The position numbers and the translations under genes are program-made. Below the pieces are notes generated by a model. It worked only from the letters and a program-made list of their open reading frames with translations, had not been told where the DNA came from and did no database searches. 17,087 nt of DNA, from contig JANOWN010000059.1 of the NCBI GenBank assembly GCA_031417915.1, positions 1 through 17,087 of the forward strand, in the 5' to 3' direction. The DNA is from Methylotenera_A sp031417915 (GTDB lineage Bacteria; Pseudomonadota; Gammaproteobacteria; Burkholderiales; Methylophilaceae). This document shows, piece after piece, positions 6,986 to 12,451 of the stretch (its first letter is position 1; each line of letters opens with the position of its first letter).

Positions 6986-6989
6986 CTCC
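6986..6989 (-). promoter_or_regulatory. glyA Shine-Dalgarno sequence that sets the start
   Basis: On the minus strand GGAG stands 7 nt before the ATG at 6978, within TTGGAGCAACAGC. This favours the 415-residue form over the 428-residue form. The same UUGGAG stretch can pair with CUCCAA at 7247-7252 in the predicted small RNA. Confidence 0.7.
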
Positions 6990-7112
6990 AAGGAGTTTCT
7001 AAACAATTGAATAGCACATTTTATCATGTGAAATTACTTATCAAACCCTAGAGGCGACAAATAGATGCCTAAAATAGACAATAGATTTGTATATTCTAAA
7101 CTCGCATCAGTT

Positions 7113-7129
7113 TGCACCAAGTTGGTTCA
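7113..7129. promoter_or_regulatory. NtrC-type enhancer site
   Basis: The 17-mer TGCACCAAGTTGGTTCA has the dyad TGCACCA-3-TGGTTCA. The NtrC consensus is remembered as TGCACYA-3-TGGTGCA, so the arms carry one mismatch. Its centre lies about 115 bp upstream of the predicted sigma-54 start point, a normal distance for an enhancer-bound activator. I did not find a second convincing copy nearby. Site identity is inference from the consensus. Confidence 0.6.
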
Positions 7130-7209
7130 TGTCGCACAAATTTACCGCGTAAAACGTGTATTTGAATTTTTGTTAAAATTTAACTAATTGTATTTATTGA
7201 ATAAAATAC

Positions 7210-7226
7210 TTGGCACGCAGTTTGCT
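7210..7226 (+). promoter_or_regulatory. Sigma-54 (RpoN) -24/-12 promoter
   Basis: TTGGCACG-CAGT-TTGCT matches the sigma-54 consensus YTGGCACG-N4-TTGCW in every defined position, and the invariant GG (7212-7213) and GC (7224-7225) have the required 10-nt spacing. The predicted start is about 7237. It lies downstream of an NtrC-like site and points at a terminator, not at an ORF. Confidence 0.85.
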
Positions 7227-7236
7227 AATAATTAAC

Positions 7237-7294
7237 TATCGCATTTCTCCAAAGTCCGATCCCTCCTCGCCCAGCCTCGCGCTGGGCTTTTTTT
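7237..7294 (+). ncRNA. Predicted sigma-54-dependent small RNA, about 58 nt
   Basis: The element is bounded by the -24/-12 promoter at 7210-7226 and the terminator at 7269-7294. There is no start codon with a usable reading frame between them. The 5' half (about 7237-7268) is pyrimidine-rich and looks unpaired; it contains CTCCAA (7247-7252) and CCCTCCTC (7261-7268), the latter complementary to Shine-Dalgarno sequences, placed immediately before the terminator hairpin as in many trans-acting sRNAs. The Pseudomonas sRNAs CrcZ and NrsZ are known sigma-54-dependent precedents; I see no sequence relation to them. An alternative is a leader of iscX with an attenuator, but iscX has its own TATAAT after the terminator. 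The boundaries are estimates and expression is unproven. Confidence 0.6.
7269..7294 (+). terminator. Rho-independent terminator of the predicted small RNA
   Basis: A 7-bp GC-rich stem (GCCCAGC 7269-7275, GCTGGGC 7281-7287) with the 5-nt loop CTCGC is followed by seven T residues (7288-7294). The T-tract is on the plus strand only, so it terminates rightward transcription. No annotated plus-strand gene lies upstream for several kilobases, which is the main reason to place an RNA gene here. Confidence 0.9.
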
Positions 7295-7339
7295 GCGCGC
7301 TTAACGCTGTCTTCAGTTCAACTCACCACTTGCTCGCGT

Positions 7340-7345
7340 TATAAT
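7340..7345 (+). promoter_or_regulatory. Likely -10 element of the iscX promoter
   Basis: A perfect TATAAT lies 29 bp before the iscX ATG. At 17-bp spacing the -35 would be TTCAAC (7317-7322), a weak match. The expected start near 7352 would give a leader of about 23 nt. Confidence 0.45.
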
Positions 7346-7374
7346 AATGCACTTAACCAAATGATGAGCAAGCA

Positions 7375-7569
7375 ATGAAGTGGACTGACAGTCAAAGAAT
7401 TGCCGAAGAACTGTTCGATAAACACCCAGAAGTTGACCCAAGCACTATTCGCTTTACCGATTTAATGGCTTGGGTGTTGGCGCTGGAAGACTTTAACGAC
7501 GAGCCTGAGCATTGCGGCGAGAAAATATTAGAAGCGATTCAACTGGCTTGGATTGAGGAAGTCGCATAA
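7375..7569 (+). CDS. iscX: Fe-S cluster assembly regulator IscX (YfhJ)
   Basis: This 64-residue acidic protein lines up with E. coli IscX from end to end: KWTDSQRIAEELFDKHPEVDP, then TIRFTDLMAWVLALEDFND, then EKILEAIQLAWIEE. IscX is a small cytoplasmic protein that binds the cysteine desulfurase IscS and iron and modulates cluster assembly. The acidic surface formed by the conserved LEDF-D segment and the C-terminal Glu residues is present. It is usually the last gene of the isc operon (iscSUA-hscBA-fdx-iscX). Here none of those genes is in view and it is followed directly by a DUF3307 gene whose ATG abuts the iscX stop codon. Confidence 0.93.
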   Translation: MKWTDSQRIAEELFDKHPEVDPSTIRFTDLMAWVLALEDFNDEPEHCGEKILEAIQLAWIEEVA

Positions 7570-7965
7570 ATGCTGACGGGCGAATATGCGGCAGCTAACA
7601 CTGCATTTGTGCCATTGTTTTGGCTGTTTGTTAAGCATTTTATTTGCGACTTTCCGCTGCAGGCTAACCCATGGATGTATCGTAACAAGGGCACTTATTT
7701 GCATCCAGGCGGCATTGCGCACGCAGGCATACACGCCTTGGGCACCTTATTGGTGTTAGCGCCGTTTGTTGGCAGTGCTTCCGTGATGTACGCAGCATTT
7801 GATATGCTGGTGCACTACCATATTGATTGGGTGAAAATGAATGTGACTAAACGCTATGACCTGCAACCCAATAATAGCGAGCGCTTTTGGGTATTGTTAG
7901 GATTTGATCAATTGCTACATCACATCACTTATTTTATGATTATTTATTTCGCCTTTATTTTATAA
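7570..7965 (+). CDS. DUF3307-family membrane protein
   Basis: The 131-residue protein is strongly hydrophobic with three to four membrane segments (about residues 12-27, 47-66, 70-84 and 115-131). Conserved polar and His positions typical of DUF3307 are visible: FVKHFICDFPLQ, HPGGIAHAGIHALGT, HYHIDWVKMN and GFDQLLHHITY. The clustered His and Asp residues facing membrane ends suggest a metal site, but no activity is established for the family as far as I know. Its ATG follows the iscX TAA with no intervening base, so it is translated by coupling with iscX. The biological link between the two is not evident. Confidence 0.75.
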   Translation: MLTGEYAAANTAFVPLFWLFVKHFICDFPLQANPWMYRNKGTYLHPGGIAHAGIHALGTLLVLAPFVGSASVMYAAFDMLVHYHIDWVKMNVTKRYDLQPNNSERFWVLLGFDQLLHHITYFMIIYFAFIL

Positions 7966-7981
7966 GCTCGTATTCAATAAC

Positions 7982-9421
7982 ATGCAACCTACGCCAACCG
8001 ATTTAAACCGAATCACCATTCAATCAGCATTAGCGCCTAGGTCTATCTTCAAAGCCTACGACATCCGCGGCATTGTCGGCGAAACCTTAACACCTACCAT
8101 TGTTGAGGCGATTGGTCACGCGATTGGCAGTGAGGCTAGGCAACGCGCGCAAGCAGAAATTTGCATCGGTTACGATGGCCGATTATCGGGCCCAGTGCTA
8201 GCAGATGCGTTATCAGAAGGTATACGCAAAGCGGGTGTAAACGTGGTAAATTTAGGCATGGTGGCCACGCCCATGGTGTATTTTGCGGCGCATCATTTAG
8301 GTAATAATTGCGGCGTGATGGTCACAGGTAGCCATAATCCGCCTGATTATAACGGCTTAAAAATGGTGCTGGCGGGCGAGACTTTATCTAACGAGAGTAT
8401 TCAAAGAATACGTCATCGCATCGAATACAAACTGTTAACCTATGGCGATGGCCTTGAGCGCAGTTACGATATTGCCCCCAACTACATCGACAAAATTAAG
8501 GCCGACATTAACCTGGCGCGACCGCTGCAAATCACCGTAGATTGCGGCAATGGCATAGCGGGTGCTTTTGCGAAAACACTGTATAACGCCATCGGCTGTC
8601 GCGTTGAAGAGCTGTTTTGCGAGGTGGATGGCCTTTTTCCTAACCATCATCCCGATCCTTCAGTACCCGAAAATTTGAGTGACTTGATTGAAGCGCTAAC
8701 AACCACGCGCTCTGAGCTTGGCTTGGCGTTTGACGGTGACGGCGACCGACTAGGCGTAGTTACCAAAGAAGGTAATATTATTTATCCCGATCGTCAGTTA
8801 TTATTGTTCGCCGAGGATGTACTAAGCCGCAACGCGGGCGCCACTATCATTTTTGATGTGAAATCGACACGCAACCTTGCGCCGTGGATACAAAGACTTG
8901 GCGGTAAGCCCATTATGTGGAAAACCGGTCATTCGCTGGTGAAAGCCAAAATTAAAGAAACTGACGCCGCGCTGGCTGGTGAAATGAGCGGTCACATATT
9001 TTTTAACGACAACGACATACATGGTAAGAAACGCTGGTATGGCTTTGACGATGGCTTGTATGCTGGCGCGCGCCTCTTAGAAATTTTAAGTCAGTTTCCA
9101 AACCCATCCGAAGTGCTCAACAGTCTGCCTGATAGCGTCAGCACGCCCGAACAGCACATTCAAATGCAAGAAGGCGAGCCGCACAAACTAATTGCCTTGC
9201 TGCAAAAGACCGCAAAATTTTCCGATGCAATCGAAGTTATTACTATCGACGGCTTGCGCGTGGAATACGCCGATGGCTTTGGTTTAATGCGCCCATCGAA
9301 CACCACGCCAGTGATTGTGTTGCGCTTTGAGGCCAATAGCGAAGCGGCGCTCAAACGCATTCAGGCGCAGTTTCGCGATGTCATTTGGGGCGTAGCGCCG
9401 CATTTGGCGCTGCCTTTTTAA
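7982..9421 (+). CDS. Phosphomannomutase/phosphoglucomutase (AlgC/ManB-type alpha-phosphohexomutase)
   Basis: This cytoplasmic enzyme interconverts hexose 1- and 6-phosphates (mannose and glucose) and supplies precursors for GDP-mannose and UDP-glucose glycans. All four domains are recognisable in 479 residues: SIFKAYDIRG at about 21-30, the phosphoserine loop VTGSHNP with catalytic Ser117, the metal loop DGDGDR with Asp251, Asp253 and Asp255, the sugar-specificity loop GEMSGH at 333-338, and the phosphate-binding loop RPSNTTP near the C-terminus. GEMSGH is the form found in P. aeruginosa PMM/PGM. The start has no Shine-Dalgarno sequence, but no better Met precedes the conserved core. It lies 16 bp after the DUF3307 gene and 24 bp before a protease gene. 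A glucose-specific phosphoglucomutase lies 1.3 kb further on, on the other strand. Confidence 0.94.
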   Translation: MQPTPTDLNRITIQSALAPRSIFKAYDIRGIVGETLTPTIVEAIGHAIGSEARQRAQAEICIGYDGRLSGPVLADALSEGIRKAGVNVVNLGMVATPMVYFAAHHLGNNCGVMVTGSHNPPDYNGLKMVLAGETLSNESIQRIRHRIEYKLLTYGDGLERSYDIAPNYIDKIKADINLARPLQITVDCGNGIAGAFAKTLYNAIGCRVEELFCEVDGLFPNHHPDPSVPENLSDLIEALTTTRSELGLAFDGDGDRLGVVTKEGNIIYPDRQLLLFAEDVLSRNAGATIIFDVKSTRNLAPWIQRLGGKPIMWKTGHSLVKAKIKETDAALAGEMSGHIFFNDNDIHGKKRWYGFDDGLYAGARLLEILSQFPNPSEVLNSLPDSVSTPEQHIQMQEGEPHKLIALLQKTAKFSDAIEVITIDGLRVEYADGFGLMRPSNTTPVIVLRFEANSEAALKRIQAQFRDVIWGVAPHLALPF

Positions 9422-9445
9422 TCCCCGCCTTTCTAAACATACGCA

Positions 9446-9922
9446 ATGTCTCGCAACAATATTATTTTCGGCATCATTTGGCTCGCTTTAGCGTTTGGCA
9501 TTTACGTCTTAGTCGATAATATCCAAAACCCCAACAAAGCATTTCGCTTGGGCAACGATGCGCAAAGCGTCACGCTCAAACGCGGCTTAGATGGCCACTA
9601 TCGCGCTGAAGCGCTCATCAACAATCAACAAGTGGATGTGCTGGTGGATACGGGCGCAACTGGCGTGGCTATCTCGCAAAAAATTGCCGATAAACTCGGC
9701 TTAAAAAGCATTGACGCGATTCGCACCAGCACCGCCAATGGCGATAGCGTGAGTTATATGGTGCGCTTAGAATCAGTGAAAGTAGGCGGCGTTGAAGCTC
9801 AAAATGTCTCCGCCATGATATCGCCTGGGCTGGATGGCGATGTGCTACTGGGCATGAGTTATTTGGGGCGCATGGACGTGCGGCTTTATAAAAACCAAAT
9901 GACCATTAAACAAGTTGAATAG
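9446..9922 (+). CDS. Membrane-anchored retropepsin-like aspartic protease (TIGR02281-type, clan AA)
   Basis: The 158-residue protein has one N-terminal membrane segment (about residues 5-23, IIFGIIWLALAFGIYVLV) and then a single retropepsin-like domain. The catalytic motif VDVLVDTGATGVAIS has Asp68-Thr-Gly, and a second glycine-rich block, GDVLLGMSYLGRMDV, is typical of the family C-terminus. One-domain proteases of this type act as homodimers; the anchor would place the domain in the periplasm. The substrate is unknown. The gene sits 24 bp after the phosphohexomutase gene on the same strand and may be cotranscribed. The family call is confident from motif order; the role is unassigned. Confidence 0.85.
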   Translation: MSRNNIIFGIIWLALAFGIYVLVDNIQNPNKAFRLGNDAQSVTLKRGLDGHYRAEALINNQQVDVLVDTGATGVAISQKIADKLGLKSIDAIRTSTANGDSVSYMVRLESVKVGGVEAQNVSAMISPGLDGDVLLGMSYLGRMDVRLYKNQMTIKQVE

Positions 9923-9954
9923 CAAATAAATCGAAAAATAATCTTTTTATTTCC

Positions 9955-10043
9955 TGCCCTGCAGGCCAATACCCCAGGACACCCTCTCTCAAACTCGCTC
10001 CGTGAGTTTGATTCACCTTGTATCCATGCTGGTTGCAGGCTGA
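9955..10043. repeat. Dispersed intergenic repeat, copy B (with internal hairpin)
   Basis: TGCCCTGCAGGCC at 9955-9967 is identical to the start of copy C. TATCCATG at 10021-10028 followed by CTGGTTGCAGGCTGA is the inverted form of the GCCTGAAACCCGCATGGATA block of copy A (18 of 20 bases alike). A hairpin lies between (TCAAACTC 9989-9996, GAGTTTGA 10004-10011). The copy occupies much of the 270-bp gap between the protease and the EF-hand gene. The rest of the gap is AT-rich, with no promoter I would defend. Confidence 0.65.
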
Positions 10044-10192
10044 TTATTTTAACAATCAAAAATGTGTTTATTTTAAATTTCTAAAAATATTTGTAAGTAA
10101 TTTTGAGTTGAACATGACTAATGGTGGCTAGCTAGCAAACTTAAACTTTACAAACTTACTTACCAATTAAAATTATTTTTAGGAGATTTAAA

Positions 10193-10666
10193 ATGAACTT
10201 TCAACTTAAAAAAGTAGTGCTTGCTGCTGGCATATTGTTATCTGTTTCAACCTCTGTTTATGCAGATGCAATGTTAGGCACAGGCGGTTATGCGCGCCAA
10301 TTGCAAAAGATGGAAATGATGAAAATGCTGGATGCTGATGGCAACCACATGGTGACAGCAGCAGAGGCAGATTCATATTACGATAGCGTTTTCGATGCGC
10401 TTAACAAAGATGGTGACGATTCATTAGAAGCCAACGAGTGGAAAGGCCCTACTAAAAACTCAAAACTTGATTTGACTACTGGCGGTTATAGCCGTGAGTT
10501 ACGTTCAATGAAAATGATGAGATTAATGGATTCTGATGGCGACCACAAAGTGACACGTGATGAATTTTTAAACCACCACCGTGCTGTTTTTTCAAAACTT
10601 GACACTTCTACTGACCAACAATTAGATGCACAAGAATGGGCTATGAAAGGCCTGCTAAGCAAATAA
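10193..10666 (+). CDS. Periplasmic/secreted four-EF-hand calcium-binding protein
   Basis: The first 24 residues form a Sec signal peptide (FQLKKVVLAAGILLSVSTS, cleavage likely after VYA). The mature part contains two copies of a unit of about 54 residues, each beginning TGGY-R-L---K-M and holding a pair of EF-hands. The loops are at 47-58 (DADGNHMVTAAE), 71-82 (NKDGDDSLEANE), 113-124 (DSDGDHKVTRDE) and 137-148 (DTSTDQQLDAQE). Loops 1-3 have the full ligand set; loop 4 lacks the Gly at position 6 and is probably weak. None has the Pro at position 2 typical of lanmodulin. The start is fixed by AGGAG (10181-10185), 7 nt upstream. The gene stands alone, ends in a terminator and is probably well expressed. 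Calcium binding is inferred; function is unknown. Confidence 0.88.
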   Translation: MNFQLKKVVLAAGILLSVSTSVYADAMLGTGGYARQLQKMEMMKMLDADGNHMVTAAEADSYYDSVFDALNKDGDDSLEANEWKGPTKNSKLDLTTGGYSRELRSMKMMRLMDSDGDHKVTRDEFLNHHRAVFSKLDTSTDQQLDAQEWAMKGLLSK

Positions 10667-10696
10667 GTTTTAAGAAAAAACAATTGCTTCATCTGT

Positions 10697-10725
10697 AAAG
10701 CCAGCATTTGCTGGCTTTATTTTTT
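10697..10725 (+). terminator. Rho-independent terminator after the EF-hand gene
   Basis: A 10-bp perfect stem (AAAGCCAGCA 10697-10706, TGCTGGCTTT 10709-10718) is followed by ATTTTTT. It lies between convergent genes, but the T-tract favours the plus strand. The phosphoglucomutase stop codon is only 7 bp beyond, so the hairpin may serve both strands. Confidence 0.88.
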
Positions 10726-10731
10726 AGCTCT

Positions 10732-12363
10732 TTAAGTAATCACAGTTGGCTTGTTGCGCCCAGTGCGTTGTTTTAATTGAGAAATTTCTAGTGCAATTAT
10801 AATCATTTCAGACAAAGCCACTTGCGCATCCAAATGGTGTTTACTTTTATCTGATTCAAACGCTTCTAAATAAATGCGCAAAGTCGCGCCCTCGGTGCCC
10901 GTGCCAGAAAGCCGAAACACAATGCGCGAGCCATCGTCAAATAAAATACGCACACCTTGCTCAGTGCTTAGCGAACCGTCAATCGGGTCAATATAACTAA
11001 AATCATCACAACTTTTTACACTGTATTTGCCAAAAACTTGGCTAGGCAAAGTTTCAAATTGCGCTTTGATATGCGCCATCACGCCATTCGCCGCATCGGT
11101 TGGAATCGACTCGTAATCGTGGCGAGAATACACATTGCGCCCATATTCCGCCCAATGCGCCATCACAACTTGCTCTACACTTTGCTTCTTAGCGGCGATG
11201 ATATTCAGCCAACACAACACCGCCCATAAACCGTCTTTCTCTCGCACATGGTCGCTGCCCGTGCCAAAGCTTTCTTCACCGCACAGCGTGACTTTGCCTG
11301 CATCCATCAAGTTGCCAAAAAATTTCCAACCTGTTGGCGTTTCGAAACACGGAATATGTAATTTTTCTGCCACTCTATCCACCGCTCCGCTGGTGGGCAT
11401 GCTGCGCGCAACGCCCGCCAAACCTTGCTGGTAGGCGGGTATTAGTTTTGCATTGGCGGCAATAATCGCTAAACTATCCGATGGCGTCACAAAGAAATGC
11501 TTACCCAAAATCATGTTGCGATCGCCATCACCGTCGGAAGCTGCGCCAAAATCGGGTGCATCTTTATTGTATAAAATTTCCACTAAATCGTGCGCATAAG
11601 TCAAATTTGGGTCTGGGTGCCCGCCGCCAAAGGTTTCACTCACTTCGCAATTCATTAGGCAAGACGCTGGCGCGTCTAAACGATTGATAAAAATCTCTTT
11701 CGCATACGGCCCTGTCACAGCGTGCATGGCGTCAAACTTTATGTTGAATCCAGTTTTAAATAATTTTTTAATCTCTTTAAAATCAAATATTTGAGACATT
11801 AAATCAGCGTAATCGACGACAGGGTTAATCACTTCAACCATAAAGTTTTCAATGTTGGTTTTGCCAATGACATCAATATTCACATCACCAAAATTCGCAA
11901 TCTTGTATTCGCTAATGGTTTTGCTTTTTACAAAAATCGCTTCGGTAATTTTCTCTGGCGCAGGCCCACCATTCGCGGTGTTGTATTTAATGCCGAAATC
12001 TTCATCTGGCCCAGCAGGGTTGTGGCTGGCCGATAATATAATGCCACCCAGCGTTTGATATCTGCGAATAATGTGCGACGCAGCGGGTGTAGATAAAATG
12101 CCACCTTGGCCAACAATCACTTTGGTAAATCCGTTGACTGCCGCCATTTTGATGATCGTTTGAACGGCCACGCGATTATAAAAACGCCCGTCACCGCCCA
12201 GCGTTAATGTTGCGCCTTGTGGAATATCGACAGAATCAAAAATGCTCTGCACGAAATTTTCCAGATAATGCGGCTGTTGAAATACCTTCACTTTTTTACG
12301 CAAGCCAGAAGTGCCAGGCTTTTGATCTAAAAATGGCTGTGTTTTAATGGTTTGAAGTTGCAT
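10732..12363 (-). CDS. pgm: Alpha-D-glucose-specific phosphoglucomutase
   Basis: Pgm interconverts glucose-1-phosphate and glucose-6-phosphate for glycogen, trehalose or UDP-glucose supply. The 543-residue length fits the large single-substrate family. Motifs in order are DQKPGTSGLRKKV at about 14-26, the phosphoserine loop ILSASHNP with catalytic Ser113, AASDGDGDRNMI for metal binding, LCGEESFGTGSDHVREKDG for sugar recognition, and FRLSGTGTEGATLRIY for phosphate binding. The N-terminus resembles the Agrobacterium and eukaryotic type rather than E. coli Pgm. The conserved QKPGTSG block starts 14 residues after the Met, so a much later start is unlikely. There is no Shine-Dalgarno sequence, and a TATAAT sits so close that the transcript may be leaderless. 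It is separated from the upstream ligase gene by repeat copy C. Confidence 0.95.
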   Translation of the reverse strand: MQLQTIKTQPFLDQKPGTSGLRKKVKVFQQPHYLENFVQSIFDSVDIPQGATLTLGGDGRFYNRVAVQTIIKMAAVNGFTKVIVGQGGILSTPAASHIIRRYQTLGGIILSASHNPAGPDEDFGIKYNTANGGPAPEKITEAIFVKSKTISEYKIANFGDVNIDVIGKTNIENFMVEVINPVVDYADLMSQIFDFKEIKKLFKTGFNIKFDAMHAVTGPYAKEIFINRLDAPASCLMNCEVSETFGGGHPDPNLTYAHDLVEILYNKDAPDFGAASDGDGDRNMILGKHFFVTPSDSLAIIAANAKLIPAYQQGLAGVARSMPTSGAVDRVAEKLHIPCFETPTGWKFFGNLMDAGKVTLCGEESFGTGSDHVREKDGLWAVLCWLNIIAAKKQSVEQVVMAHWAEYGRNVYSRHDYESIPTDAANGVMAHIKAQFETLPSQVFGKYSVKSCDDFSYIDPIDGSLSTEQGVRILFDDGSRIVFRLSGTGTEGATLRIYLEAFESDKSKHHLDAQVALSEMIIIALEISQLKQRTGRNKPTVIT

Positions 12364-12369
12364 CCATCA

Positions 12370-12375
12370 ATTATA
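12370..12375 (-). promoter_or_regulatory. Probable -10 element of pgm, giving a leaderless transcript
   Basis: On the minus strand a perfect TATAAT ends 6 nt before the A of the pgm ATG (12363), so initiation 6-8 nt downstream would fall on or beside the start codon. The -35 region at normal spacing is not a good match to TTGACA. Confidence 0.45.
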
Positions 12376-12400
12376 GTGCAGAAATATGAATTATTGATGA

Positions 12401-12437
12401 TGCCCTGCAGGCCTCATGGATATTGGTCTGCTAGCAT
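12401..12437. repeat. Dispersed intergenic repeat, copy C (short form)
   Basis: It starts TGCCCTGCAGGCC (identical to copy B) and continues CATGGATATTGGTCTGC-AGCAT, matching the right end of copy A. It looks like copy A without the internal hairpin. It lies between the ligase gene stop and the pgm promoter. Confidence 0.6.
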
Positions 12438-12451
12438 GTAATTTTGATTAA

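Noticed and set aside
5731..7017. glyA start at ATG 7017
   Set aside because: The 13 extra residues do not resemble GlyA. The ATG at 6978 has GGAG 7 nt upstream and places the PLP lysine at 229 as in E. coli.
7017..7046. glyA sigma-70 promoter (TTGATA with an A/T-rich -10) on the minus strand
   Set aside because: The spacing is about 15 bp and the -10 is poor. Too weak to list as a feature.
7140..7152. Small dyad TTTACCGCGTAAA upstream of the sigma-54 promoter as a second activator site
   Set aside because: Arms of only 5 bp and no match to NtrC or another operator I know.
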